Positions 51,202-60,125 of a DNA stretch of 64,000 nucleotides are shown here, piece by piece (within the stretch, counting starts at the first letter, position 1; every line of letters starts with the position of its first letter). A program made the position numbers and the translations under genes. The notes beneath the pieces are model-generated. The model was not told the DNA's origin. It was given only the letters and a program-made list of their open reading frames with translations, and ran no database searches. Source of the DNA: Parabacteroides distasonis ATCC 8503 (lineage in GTDB: Bacteria; Bacteroidota; Bacteroidia; Bacteroidales; Tannerellaceae); contig NC_009615.1 in NCBI RefSeq assembly GCF_000012845.1, forward strand, positions 62,001 to 126,000, read 5' to 3'.

Positions 51202-52425
51202 ATGGAAAAACAAAAGAAACAGTCGCTGGTGGCCGCCCCGGGAGGGAAATCTTATTTGGTCCCGTTTATCTTGATCACGAGTTTGTTTTTGCTTTGGGGA
51301 TTCGCCCACGGACTCTTGGATGTGCTGAACAAGCATTTTCAAGGAGTCTTCACGATGACCAAGGCAGAGAGCGGTTTGGTGCAATTCTCTACGTATATCG
51401 CTTATTTCTTGATGGCGTTGCCGGCGGGAGCGTTCATGAAACGTTACGGATATAGGAAAGGGATTATCATGGGTTTGCTATTGTTCGCTATCGGTGCTTT
51501 CGGGTTTATCCCGGCGGCTTTTTTGCATTCGGCTACGCCTTTCCTGATCGCCTTGTTTGTGATCGCTTGCGGGCTTTGTATCTTGGAGACGGCGGCGAAT
51601 CCTTATTCTACGATATTGGGGCCGTCCGCTTCCGCCGCCCAACGGCTGAACTTATCCCAGTCTTTTAATGGATTAGGTTGGATATTGGGGCCTTTGGTAG
51701 GTGGTTTGTTGATATTCGGGGCACCGGAGGGAGATTCAATGGCGTTGACTAAACCTTATATCTTGGTAGGTGGTATCGTCTTGTTCGTAGCGTTGCTCTT
51801 CTTTTTCACGAAGTTGCCGGAAATTAAGCCGGAAGAAGAGAAGGAGGTGACCGCTATTGTCGAGGAGAAACCCGCTGCCTCCCTATGGAAACGTAGGCAG
51901 TTTGTACGTTCCGTGGTCGCCCAATTCTGTTATTGCGCCGCGCAGACGGGAATCTTCGGGTTCTTTATTAATTACGTGACGGAGATGGACCCGGGTATCA
52001 GTAATTTGCGAGCGTCTCGTATTTTGGCATTCGGTGGAATGGCTTTGTTTATGATCGGGCGTTTGAGCGGTAGTTTTACGATGAAGTGGTTGGCTCCGGG
52101 CCGCTTGCTGACTTGGTATTCTTTGTTGAGTGCCGTTTGTATGGCTTTGGTGGTGGCTTCCGTAGGTACGCTTTCACTATACGCTCTTTATTTATCCTTT
52201 TTCTTCATGTCCATCATGTTCCCTACGATTTTTGCGTTGGGGCTGGAAGGTATGGGCGTTTATACCAAGAAAGCCTCTTCTTATATCGTGATGGGAGTTG
52301 CCGGCGGCGCTTTCAGTCCGATGCTGATGGGATATATTGGCGAGGAGAATATGGCGCTGGGCTTCATCGTCCCGTTGATCGCTTTCTTGTATATCTTGTA
52401 TTTCGCTATCAAATGCAAGCGGTAA
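51202..52425 (+). CDS. fucP: L-fucose:proton symporter (FucP family)
   Basis: A 407-residue major facilitator with 12 membrane spans. The start has the FucP-type SLFLLWGFAHGLLDVLNKHFQGVFTM segment. The block AGAFMKRYGYRKGIIMGLLLFAIGAFGFIPAA follows, and the conserved ETAANPYSTILGPSASAAQRLNLSQSFNGLGWILGP is prominent. It is nine bases after the mutarotase gene, so the pair would import and anomerise a 6-deoxy-hexose. No isomerase, kinase or aldolase gene is in this window. Confidence 0.93.
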   Translation: MEKQKKQSLVAAPGGKSYLVPFILITSLFLLWGFAHGLLDVLNKHFQGVFTMTKAESGLVQFSTYIAYFLMALPAGAFMKRYGYRKGIIMGLLLFAIGAFGFIPAAFLHSATPFLIALFVIACGLCILETAANPYSTILGPSASAAQRLNLSQSFNGLGWILGPLVGGLLIFGAPEGDSMALTKPYILVGGIVLFVALLFFFTKLPEIKPEEEKEVTAIVEEKPAASLWKRRQFVRSVVAQFCYCAAQTGIFGFFINYVTEMDPGISNLRASRILAFGGMALFMIGRLSGSFTMKWLAPGRLLTWYSLLSAVCMALVVASVGTLSLYALYLSFFFMSIMFPTIFALGLEGMGVYTKKASSYIVMGVAGGAFSPMLMGYIGEENMALGFIVPLIAFLYILYFAIKCKR

Positions 52426-52577
52426 ATTTGGAATGCTGTTTTTTACTTATGGAATCCGGATAATAAACCAGTATGGCTTGTGTATGAAGGCTTGGGTTTC
52501 ATGGGATAAATGTTACGCTCAAGAATATCTGCTTATCTATATCGTTTTCATTTTAAATAAAATAAAAGAGAGTGGAT

Positions 52578-53126
52578 ATGAATAAAGGTTTGTTTTTGTG
52601 TGGGCTATTTATAGCTCTATTTCTGGCTGGTTGTGGGGATGATGAGGTTAAAATCGCTAATCAGATGACTTTATACTCAAGGCCGGATACGATTCATCTG
52701 GGGGGTGACTTAGGGATGGATTCCATATTGGTGAAGGGCTTCACGGCTTGTGAGGCGTATGACGCGAAATGGGGAACATTGCCGGAGGTTGTTGCGTGCG
52801 AGTTTGATATGAATGCCTCTTATCTCTATTTCTCGTATGAGGCAAAGGTGGTTTTATTGGAAGATAGCATTTATGATATAGGTATAGGACACTTTTTGGA
52901 TGAGAAAGCGGGATTCTCGGAGGATTTGAGTTCGCATGGCTTCGTTATCAGTACGTTTGGCGTGCAAAAGGATAAGAAGCAAGTGCTGGCGTGTACTTAT
53001 TTAATATATGTAGAGAAGAATTCGGATGGAGAGAAGATCGATCGCTGGCTTCCTGTGCGGCCGGAGGAGTTGCAATGGCGTTATCTCCGAATAGAAGACT
53101 TTGATCAATTAAAAAATATAGAATGA
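52578..53126 (+). CDS. Lipoprotein of unknown function, paralogue 1
   Basis: About 182 residues from the ATG at 52578; a GTG at 52572 is also in frame. The signal is NKGLFLCGLFIALFLAGC. The mature part is predicted beta-rich with few charged clusters. It ends IDRWLPVRPEELQWRYLRIEDFD. A very similar ending (DVWIPCKPSELRYRCVVYHLEE) is found in the next gene, so the pair is paralogous in layout. No named family is recognised. It begins only a few hundred bases after fucP, but its own spacing suggests separate transcription. Confidence 0.7.
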   Translation: MNKGLFLCGLFIALFLAGCGDDEVKIANQMTLYSRPDTIHLGGDLGMDSILVKGFTACEAYDAKWGTLPEVVACEFDMNASYLYFSYEAKVVLLEDSIYDIGIGHFLDEKAGFSEDLSSHGFVISTFGVQKDKKQVLACTYLIYVEKNSDGEKIDRWLPVRPEELQWRYLRIEDFDQLKNIE

Positions 53127-53127
53127 T

Positions 53128-53679
53128 ATGAGACATTTAATTGTTATATATCTGACTTTTATGATGGGCCTTAATGTGGCTTGCTCACGGGTGGTGGATC
53201 TCGGTAAGGATGATTTGCATTCTGAACCGACGATAGAGATCGTAAGTGGTGATACCTTGGATATTGTAGGGTTCACTCTTGCGCATGAGCTGGCTACTAG
53301 TGAAGGACGTTTGCCTTATAACGTAGGGGATGAGTTTGGTTATACGGGTTCTTACACCTATAAGTCCTATGTGGTAAGGACGGAATATACGTATCAGGAT
53401 GATGGAAATAGTATTTGGGTTTGGGAGGATACATTGAGCTCAATAATAGGTTTTTATCCTTATCTTAGGTCTGAGGTATATGATCTTGCGGATATTCAGT
53501 TCCATGTCCGGTCGTGCGCTCAAAGTGGATCGGTCTCTGTCGGAGAAAGGACGGATATTTATGATACGGCTCTACTCCATATCATTCGTTCTGTAAATGG
53601 AGAGGATATGGATGTATGGATTCCTTGTAAACCATCGGAATTGAGGTATCGATGTGTTGTATATCATTTAGAAGAGTGA
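53128..53679 (+). CDS. Lipoprotein of unknown function, paralogue 2
   Basis: A 183-residue lipoprotein starting one base after the previous stop. The signal ends MGLNVAC (Cys19). It shares the C-terminal pattern W(I/L)PxxPxEL(R/Q)(Y/W)R with paralogue 1 and the same length and beta-rich character. A paired pattern THxLATSEGRLPYNVGDEF in the middle does not resemble any family I know. Both proteins are likely surface-exposed or periplasmic. Their function is unknown. Confidence 0.7.
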   Translation: MRHLIVIYLTFMMGLNVACSRVVDLGKDDLHSEPTIEIVSGDTLDIVGFTLAHELATSEGRLPYNVGDEFGYTGSYTYKSYVVRTEYTYQDDGNSIWVWEDTLSSIIGFYPYLRSEVYDLADIQFHVRSCAQSGSVSVGERTDIYDTALLHIIRSVNGEDMDVWIPCKPSELRYRCVVYHLEE

Positions 53680-53695
53680 ACGGAATGTTTTTAGC

Positions 53696-53728
53696 CAAGC
53701 TCCGGCAGTAGATAATACCCGGAGCTTG
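53696..53728. terminator. Convergent hairpin
   Basis: CAAGCTCCGG (53696-53705) and CCGGAGCTTG (53719-53728) form a perfect 10-bp stem around a 13-base loop, between the converging lipoprotein and OmpA-like genes. The T-tail is weak on both strands. Confidence 0.6.
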
Positions 53729-53739
53729 ACAATACATTA

Positions 53740-54573
53740 TCACTGCAACATCTGCATCAACTTATCCAACTTCGGAGCCATGATGATCTCCGTACGGCGG
53801 TTCTTGCTACGTCCATCGGCGGTCTCGTTATCAGCGACCGGCATAAACTCCCCACGACCACAAGGTTGTATCTGTAGCGGATTCACCCCGTAATCCTTGG
53901 TAAGGATACGCACTACGGAGGTCGCACGGATCACGCTTAGATCCCAATTATCCTTGAATTGGGCGGTATTGATCGGCTTGCTGTCCGTATGGCCCTCTAT
54001 ATAAACGTCTATATCGTTTTGCTTATTCAACACCTCGGCCAACTTAGCCAACGCTTCCTTGCCTCGTTTATCGACCTTTGCGCTACCCGATTGGAACAGA
54101 AGCTTATCTGACATGGCTACATATACTTTACCATTCTTCTCGGTTACGGTCAGCTCATCACTGTTGAAACCCAGCAAAGCGTCTTTCACGCTACTCAACA
54201 AATTCTGTACCTTTGCGTTCTGTGCGTTCATCATATCCTGTAGCTCGTTGATGGTACGCTCACGCTCGTCCAGCTCACTCATCTTTTGCTGTAACAAGGC
54301 ATTCAGCTTGTCCTGCTCACCCATATTGGTATTCAACATGGTCTGGTAATTACGGATATCACGCCCCATTGTGGTCGTATCCCTTATCAAGGCGGCGATC
54401 CGGTTGTTGAGCGCGTCGTTATCGTCCTTGCATTTAATCAATTCCTCCTTCAAGGCGTCGCCACGTCCGATCGCCTCCAACCGGCCGTTCTCGGCAAGGA
54501 GGTATTTCTTTTTACTCACGCACGAAGAACATAAAAGGAGTGCGGAGACCGAGATAAATAACAATCTTTTCAT
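53740..54573 (-). CDS. OmpA-like peptidoglycan-binding lipoprotein with coiled coil
   Basis: About 278 residues from the ATG at 54571-54573 (MKRLLFISVSALLLCSSC, Cys18); ATGs further upstream are in frame. A long coiled coil occupies about residues 30-140 (ALKEELIKCKDDNDALNNRIAALI through QMSELDERERTINELQDMMNAQNAKVQNLL-type heptads). The C-terminal OmpA domain contains VYIEGHTDSKPINTAQFKDNWDLSVIRATSVVRIL and the GRGEFMPVADNETADGRSKNRRTEI block with the conserved Asp and Arg that bind peptidoglycan. It tethers the outer membrane to the cell wall. It is divergent from nrfH. Confidence 0.92.
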   Translation of the reverse strand: MKRLLFISVSALLLCSSCVSKKKYLLAENGRLEAIGRGDALKEELIKCKDDNDALNNRIAALIRDTTTMGRDIRNYQTMLNTNMGEQDKLNALLQQKMSELDERERTINELQDMMNAQNAKVQNLLSSVKDALLGFNSDELTVTEKNGKVYVAMSDKLLFQSGSAKVDKRGKEALAKLAEVLNKQNDIDVYIEGHTDSKPINTAQFKDNWDLSVIRATSVVRILTKDYGVNPLQIQPCGRGEFMPVADNETADGRSKNRRTEIIMAPKLDKLMQMLQ

Positions 54574-54596
54574 TTTACGCATAAAATTTCGTGCAA

Positions 54597-54612
54597 TGTA
54601 ATATTTATTACA
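54597..54612. promoter_or_regulatory. Palindromic operator candidate between OmpA-like and nrfH genes
   Basis: TGTAATATTTATTACA is a 7-2-7 palindrome (TGTAATA, TT, TATTACA), perfect in its arms. It lies in the 101-base divergent spacer, 63 bases before nrfH. Symmetry and spacing suit a dimeric winged-helix or Crp/Fnr-type regulator, which is encoded in the same cluster at 60126-60791. Binding has not been shown, and the -7 element for nrfH itself is not clear. Confidence 0.5.
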
Positions 54613-54674
54613 ATTTCCTACACGCAAGTTTAGGATATTTGTGTCTCATAAACCAATATTAAAGAATCAGCGGT

Positions 54675-55265
54675 ATGAAAATAAGAGAAATAATACAAAC
54701 GCTGTTCCCGACAAGAACTTGGAAACTAGCCGCTATCATAGCCGGAGGTATCCTTTGCGGGCTGGGGTCTTATACCTTATATGCTTCCCGGGCGTGGACT
54801 TATTTGTCCGACGACTCGGCTACTTGCGTGAATTGCCACATTATGGGCCCTTATTATGCTACATGGAATCATAGCTCGCACAGCCGTAACGCCACTTGCA
54901 ACGACTGCCATGTGCCGCACGAGAACGCCGTGAAGAAGTGGTTCTTCAAAGGTATGGACGGAATGCGCCATGCCTCGGTATTCATGATGCGAGGGGAACC
55001 GCAAGTGATACAGGCGATCGACGAGAGCGCGGAGGTAATCATGAATAACTGTATCCGTTGCCATACGCAGTTGAATACGGAATTCGTGAATACTGGAAGG
55101 ATCGATCATGAGATGGCAATGGCGGGAGAAGGGAAAGCTTGCTGGGATTGCCATCGCGAGGTGCCGCACGGAGGTACGAACAGCCTGTCTTCTACACCGA
55201 ATGCGTTGGTGCCTTATCCGAAGTCCGTATCGCCGGACTGGTTAAAAGATATGCTAAGTAAATAA
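54675..55265 (+). CDS. nrfH: NrfH tetrahaem cytochrome c, quinol-oxidising membrane subunit
   Basis: A 196-residue NapC/NirT family cytochrome. One N-terminal membrane anchor (LAAIIAGGILCGLGSYTLYA) is followed by a periplasmic domain with four CxxCH haem sites: CVNCH, CNDCH, CIRCH and CWDCH. An Met-rich MRHASVFMMRG region and HENAVKKW are also typical of NrfH. It takes electrons from menaquinol and passes them to NrfA. It starts the operon; nrfA follows 18 bases downstream. Confidence 0.96.
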   Translation: MKIREIIQTLFPTRTWKLAAIIAGGILCGLGSYTLYASRAWTYLSDDSATCVNCHIMGPYYATWNHSSHSRNATCNDCHVPHENAVKKWFFKGMDGMRHASVFMMRGEPQVIQAIDESAEVIMNNCIRCHTQLNTEFVNTGRIDHEMAMAGEGKACWDCHREVPHGGTNSLSSTPNALVPYPKSVSPDWLKDMLSK

Positions 55266-55283
55266 TAATAAATCAGTATAGTT

Positions 55284-56768
55284 ATGGAAAAGAAATTAAA
55301 ATCATGGCAAGGTTGGTTGCTGTTTGGAGGAACCATGGTCGTTGTTTTTGTTTTGGGTATGATCGCTGCTTCCGTGAACGAGAGACATGCGGAGGTCACT
55401 AGCGTAATGAATAATAAGAAGACGGAGATCACAGGAATCGAGGCTCGCAATGATAAGTTCGAATCGAATTATCCACGTGAGTACCAGACTTGGGAGGCTA
55501 CGGCGGATACGAGTTTCAAGAGTTTATACAATGGAAATCAGGCGGTCGATGTTCTGGAGGCTCGTCCGGAAATGGTGATCCTTTGGGCTGGTTACGCTTT
55601 CTCTAAGGATTATTCTACCCCGAGAGGGCATATGCATGCGATCGAGGATATGCGTAACACGTTGCGTGTAGGCGCTCCGATGACAGAGAACGAGGGGCCG
55701 CAACCGGCTACTTGCTGGACTTGCAAAAGCCCGGATGTTCCCCGTATGATGCAAGCGATGGGCGTGGATAATTTCTATAAGGGCAAATGGGCTTCTCTGG
55801 GTAAAGAGATCGTGAATCCGATCGGTTGCGCCGATTGCCATGAGCCGGAGAATATGAACCTGCATATCAGTCGCCCGGCTTTGATCGAGGCTTTCCAGCG
55901 TCAAGGCAAGGACATCACGAAAGCGACTCAACAAGAGATGCGTTCCTTGGTTTGCGCGCAATGCCACGTGGAATATTATTTCAAGGGCGATGGTAAATAC
56001 TTGACTTTCCCTTGGGATAAAGGTTCTACGGTTGAGGATATGGAGGCTTATTACGATGAGGCCGGTTTCGCCGATTATACGCATAAGCTAAGCCGTGCTC
56101 CGATTTTAAAGGCACAGCATCCGGATTATGAGATCTCCCAGATGGGTATCCATGCGCAGCGGGGTGTATCTTGCGCCGATTGCCATATGCCGTATAAGAG
56201 CGAGGGGGGCGTGAAATATAGTGACCACCATATCCAAAGCCCGTTGGCTATGATCGACCGTACGTGTCAGGTTTGCCACCGTGAGAGCGAGGAGACTTTA
56301 CGCAATAATGTGTACGAGCGTCAGAATAAGGCGAACGAGATGCGTAACCGTTTGGAGACCGAGTTGGCGAAAGCGCATGTAGAGGCGAAGTTCGCGTGGG
56401 ATAAGGGAGCTACCGAGGATCAGATGAAAGATGTATTGAAATTGATCCGTCAGGCACAATGGCGTTGGGATTTCGGCGTGGCTTCTCATGGTGGTGCGTT
56501 CCACGCTCCGCAAGAGATTCAAAGGATATTAGGCAATGGATTGGATAAGGCGATGCAGGCTCGTCTGGCTACCGCGAAAGTGTTAGCGAAATTAGGTTAT
56601 ACGGATGATGTTCCGATGCCGGACTTCTCTACGAAAGAAAAGGCTCAGCAATATATCGGTTTGGATATGGCCGCTGAACGTACCGCCAAGGAAAAATTCC
56701 TAAATACAATCGTTCCTCAATGGATGAAAGAGGCGCAAGAAAATAATCGTTTAGCGAAGAACATTTGA
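55284..56768 (+). CDS. nrfA: NrfA pentahaem cytochrome c nitrite reductase
   Basis: A 494-residue periplasmic enzyme that reduces nitrite to ammonia with six electrons. An uncleaved or signal-type N-terminal span (WLLFGGTMVVVFVLGMIAAS) is present. Five haem sites appear in the standard order: CWTCK (the active-site haem with a lysine ligand), CADCH, CAQCH, CADCH and CQVCH. The substrate and calcium region includes CAQCHVEYYFKGDGKYLTFPWDKG. It forms a membrane complex with NrfH. Its stop is two bases before the next start, so the biogenesis genes are co-transcribed. Confidence 0.97.
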   Translation: MEKKLKSWQGWLLFGGTMVVVFVLGMIAASVNERHAEVTSVMNNKKTEITGIEARNDKFESNYPREYQTWEATADTSFKSLYNGNQAVDVLEARPEMVILWAGYAFSKDYSTPRGHMHAIEDMRNTLRVGAPMTENEGPQPATCWTCKSPDVPRMMQAMGVDNFYKGKWASLGKEIVNPIGCADCHEPENMNLHISRPALIEAFQRQGKDITKATQQEMRSLVCAQCHVEYYFKGDGKYLTFPWDKGSTVEDMEAYYDEAGFADYTHKLSRAPILKAQHPDYEISQMGIHAQRGVSCADCHMPYKSEGGVKYSDHHIQSPLAMIDRTCQVCHRESEETLRNNVYERQNKANEMRNRLETELAKAHVEAKFAWDKGATEDQMKDVLKLIRQAQWRWDFGVASHGGAFHAPQEIQRILGNGLDKAMQARLATAKVLAKLGYTDDVPMPDFSTKEKAQQYIGLDMAAERTAKEKFLNTIVPQWMKEAQENNRLAKNI

Positions 56769-56770
56769 TT

Positions 56771-57961
56771 ATGTGGAAACAACCTTGGGGATATGCTGAA
56801 GGCTGGGTCATCTGTGCCGGTTTACTGATTACGGGATTTGGCTTGCAACTGATCACCGGCCCGGTTCAGGCAGGGTTGTTCCAATATCCGGTGAATGTGG
56901 CCGGAGGATTGATTTTTCTGTTGGTTCTATGTATAGGGTTTGTTGTTGGCCGGAAAATCACGGTTGTCCAGTGGTTTTCCGGGTTAACGGCGAGCATTAC
57001 CTCTTTATCGGCTCTTTTGTCAGTTGTGTTGGTTATGGGATTTGTGGGTCCGGGTATCGAGCGGATTACGATGTCGTGGCCTTTTATCCTGCTGTTTCTC
57101 TATTTCTTGTTTGTCTTGGGCTTTGTCACATTGAAGCGTATCGTATCGTTTCGCTGGAGGGATGTTCCGTTTATGCTGAACCATGTCGGTTTATTTATCA
57201 CGCTGCTGGCGGCGATCTTGGGAAACGGGGATTTACGCCGTTTACGGATGACGGTTCCGCTGGAGAATCCTGAGTGGAGGGCTTCGGACGAGAAGAACGA
57301 GATGATAGAACTACCGCTTGCCATCGAGCTTCGTTCGTTTACGATTGATGAATATCCTCCTAAGTTAATGCTAATCGACAATACGACCGGAAAAGTGCTT
57401 CCTGAAAAGCAACCCGAGAACATATTGGTGGAGGAAATTCCCTTAGCCGGAAACCTGCAAGGCTGGAAGGTTGAGGTTACCCGTTCACTACCGATGGCGG
57501 CTTGCGTGATGGGGCAGGATACGATAAACTTCGTGGAATTTCACTCCGAGGGGGCGACCACCGCTTTATACGTAAAAGCACGTAACGAACTTACCGGACG
57601 GCAGAAGGAAGGCTGGGTGAGTTGTGGCAGCTATATCTTTCCATACATATCGCTCCAACTGGATGATGCGGTCAGTATGGTGATGCCGGAACGGGAACCG
57701 AGACGCTTTGCCTCGGACGTAATGGTCTATACGAAAGATAAACAGACCAAGGAGGCGTGTATCGAGGTGAATAAGCCACTCTCTATTGCCGGATGGAAAA
57801 TCTACCAATTGAGTTACGACGAGACGAAAGGTAAATGGAGCCGGATGAGTGTATTTGAGTTGGTGAGAGATCCATGGTTGCCGATCATTTATACAGGGAT
57901 CTTAATGATGATAGCCGGGGCGATCGGATTATTCCTATCCGCTCCTGTAAAAAAAGAATAG
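56771..57961 (+). CDS. ResB-like cytochrome c biogenesis protein
   Basis: About 396 residues from the ATG at 56771; a TTG just before it overlaps the nrfA stop. Four membrane spans are predicted in the first 145 residues and one at the C-terminus (LPIIYTGILMMIAGAIGLFLSA), with a large soluble periplasmic domain between. This is the ResB/CcsB layout, though shorter than Bacillus ResB. Histidine-bearing regions (PFMLNHVGLFITLLAAILGNGD) near the fourth span resemble the haem-channel side. With CcsA it delivers haem to apocytochromes (system II). It precedes the CcsA-like gene by one base. Confidence 0.88.
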   Translation: MWKQPWGYAEGWVICAGLLITGFGLQLITGPVQAGLFQYPVNVAGGLIFLLVLCIGFVVGRKITVVQWFSGLTASITSLSALLSVVLVMGFVGPGIERITMSWPFILLFLYFLFVLGFVTLKRIVSFRWRDVPFMLNHVGLFITLLAAILGNGDLRRLRMTVPLENPEWRASDEKNEMIELPLAIELRSFTIDEYPPKLMLIDNTTGKVLPEKQPENILVEEIPLAGNLQGWKVEVTRSLPMAACVMGQDTINFVEFHSEGATTALYVKARNELTGRQKEGWVSCGSYIFPYISLQLDDAVSMVMPEREPRRFASDVMVYTKDKQTKEACIEVNKPLSIAGWKIYQLSYDETKGKWSRMSVFELVRDPWLPIIYTGILMMIAGAIGLFLSAPVKKE

Positions 57962-57962
57962 T

Positions 57963-58757
57963 ATGGATTGGAGTTACTTTATTTATTTCGCCGCTCCGAC
58001 GTTATTTTGCTGGATAGGTGGGGCATGGTTGGCTTATCGTCCTTCTTTTTCCAAGGGGGCTGTCGCTTGGACCGTGTTTGGCTTGGCTATATTCTCCGCT
58101 TTTATCATAGGGATGTGGATCTCGTTGGAGAGGCCGCCCTTGCGCACGATGGGAGAGACTCGTCTATGGTATTCTTTCTTCTTGCCGGTGGCGGGCGTGA
58201 TCACTTATGTCCGTTGGCGGTATAAATGGATACTTTCCTTTAGTACATTGTTGGCCTTTGTCTTTATCTGTGTCAATCTGTTTAAGCCGGAGATACATAA
58301 CAAGACCTTGATGCCCGCTTTGCAAAGCCCGTGGTTCGCTCCGCACGTGATAGTCTATATGTTCTCTTACGCCATGCTGGGCGCCGCTGCCCTTATCGCC
58401 ATTTACCTGCTGATCCGTGCGAGGAAGAAGGGGATTGACGAGGGGATGATGAGTTTATGCGATAACTTGGTATATGTCGGTATGGCCTTTCTCACGATTG
58501 GGATGCTGTTCGGCGCTTTATGGGCCAAGGAGGCGTGGGGGCATTATTGGAATTGGGACCCGAAGGAGACATGGGCGGCTGCCACTTGGTTGGGGTACTT
58601 GATTTATATCCATTATCGCCTTCACCACCGCTTGCGTTATTCAGCGGCGTTGGGGCTTTTGGTTTTCTCTTTTCTTTTGCTACAGGTGTGTTGGGTTGGC
58701 GTGAATTATCTACCCTCCGCGCAAGGATATAGTGTACATACTTATAATATGGAATAA
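57963..58757 (+). CDS. CcsA/ResC-like haem handling protein
   Basis: A 264-residue membrane protein with about eight spans. The tryptophan-rich haem-binding segment is WAKEAWGHYWNWDPKETWAAATWLGYLIYIHYRLH, the hallmark WWD-type motif of CcmF/CcsA proteins. Conserved histidines flank it (APHVIVYMFSYAMLGAAALIA and the YRLHHRL region). It works with the ResB-like protein to attach haem to CxxCH and, uniquely for NrfA, CxxCK sites. It starts one base after the ResB-like stop. There is no separate NrfE/NrfF-type lyase in this window, so this pair may handle the NrfA CxxCK haem itself. Confidence 0.9.
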   Translation: MDWSYFIYFAAPTLFCWIGGAWLAYRPSFSKGAVAWTVFGLAIFSAFIIGMWISLERPPLRTMGETRLWYSFFLPVAGVITYVRWRYKWILSFSTLLAFVFICVNLFKPEIHNKTLMPALQSPWFAPHVIVYMFSYAMLGAAALIAIYLLIRARKKGIDEGMMSLCDNLVYVGMAFLTIGMLFGALWAKEAWGHYWNWDPKETWAAATWLGYLIYIHYRLHHRLRYSAALGLLVFSFLLLQVCWVGVNYLPSAQGYSVHTYNME

Positions 58758-58773
58758 TTAAAATCAGAGGTAT

Positions 58774-60066
58774 ATGAAAAAACTAGTTGTTTTAGTAGCG
58801 GGCTTGCTCTCCGTGGCCCTTTTCGCGCAAGCGGAAGAAACACAAAATACGAAAGAGAACACGTTCTCGATGAAAGTACAGATACGTCCGAGAGCCGAGT
58901 ACCGGAACGGGGTCTTATTCCCCCGGCCTAAAGATGCCGAGTCCACCGGGTTTATCAATAACCGTGCCCGCCTTTCTTTGGGGTATGAGCGGGATCGTTT
59001 GTCTATCGGTTTGTCCGCGCAACATGTTGGCGTATGGGGGCAGGATCCTCAAATCGATAAGAATGGTCGTTTTATCTTGAATGAGGCGTGGGCGAAACTG
59101 GATTTCGGATCGGGTTTCTTCGTTAAGTTAGGTCGCCAGTCGTTGGTATACGATGACGAGCGTATCATGGGTGCGTTGGATTGGAACGTGGCCGGTCGTT
59201 ATCACGACGCTTTGAAACTGGGCTATGAGAACACGAATAACCAACTGCATTTAATTCTTGCGTTCAACCAGAATGATGAGAAAACGATCGGAGGAACGTA
59301 TTACGCTCCGGGCGCGCAACCCTATAAAACGATGCAAACCCTTTGGTATAAGCATCTCTTCGACAAGAGTTTTAACGCATCCTTCTTGTTTGTGAACTTA
59401 GGGATGGAAGGCGGTGATGCCGAGAAACAAAACTCGGATACAAAATATCTGCAAACCTTAGGAACGAACCTGATCTATACGCCTAGTAACTGGACGATAG
59501 GTGGTACTTTCTATTATCAATTCGGCAAGACGAAAAGCGGACGGGATGTTTCCGCTTTTTTATGGGCGGTAAACGCCGCTTATCAAATCGATCCGCAATG
59601 GAAGATCGGTGTAGGTAGTGATTATCTGAGTGGCTCGGATGGGGCCGACGGGAAATATAAGGCGTTTGATCCTCTGTACGGAACCCATCATAAGTTTTAT
59701 GGTGCCATGGATTATTTCTACGCCTCCTCTTTTGTCAACGGATTGAATCCGGGCTTATGGGATAATCAGGTAAATGTCGCCTATAAACCTTCTTCCAAGG
59801 TAAACCTGTCTTTAGCCTATCATTATTTCTCCATCACGGGCGACGTATACGAAGGTAATGATAAATTGAGTAAAGGTTTAGGTTCGGAATTGGATTTCCA
59901 AGTGGATTGGGTAATCATGAAAGACGTGAAATTATCGGCGGGATATTCTACGATGTTGGGAACGAATACCATGAAGGTCGTGAAGGGTGGAAATCCGTCT
60001 CATTGGCAAGATTGGGGTTGGTTATCAATAAATATTAATCCGACTATATTCACGACGAAATGGTAA
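58774..60066 (+). CDS. Alginate-export-like outer-membrane porin
   Basis: A 430-residue beta-barrel with signal MKKLVVLVAGLLSVALFAQA. The early block VQIRPRAEYRNGVLFPRPKDAESTGFINNRARLSLGYERDRLSIGLSAQHVGVWG is typical of the alginate export (AlgE-like) family PF13372. LGRQSLVYDDERIMGALDWNVAGRYHDALKL is another family segment, and the C-terminal strand ends in Trp (INPTIFTTKW). It lies 16 bases after the CcsA-like gene. Being in the nitrite-reductase operon, it may admit nitrite or another anion through the outer membrane; this is inferred from position. Confidence 0.85.
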   Translation: MKKLVVLVAGLLSVALFAQAEETQNTKENTFSMKVQIRPRAEYRNGVLFPRPKDAESTGFINNRARLSLGYERDRLSIGLSAQHVGVWGQDPQIDKNGRFILNEAWAKLDFGSGFFVKLGRQSLVYDDERIMGALDWNVAGRYHDALKLGYENTNNQLHLILAFNQNDEKTIGGTYYAPGAQPYKTMQTLWYKHLFDKSFNASFLFVNLGMEGGDAEKQNSDTKYLQTLGTNLIYTPSNWTIGGTFYYQFGKTKSGRDVSAFLWAVNAAYQIDPQWKIGVGSDYLSGSDGADGKYKAFDPLYGTHHKFYGAMDYFYASSFVNGLNPGLWDNQVNVAYKPSSKVNLSLAYHYFSITGDVYEGNDKLSKGLGSELDFQVDWVIMKDVKLSAGYSTMLGTNTMKVVKGGNPSHWQDWGWLSININPTIFTTKW

Positions 60067-60125
60067 CAGTTCTCAAGGAAAAGGGTATATTTGCAGGAGT
60101 AAACCTTTTTTCAAAACAAGATACG

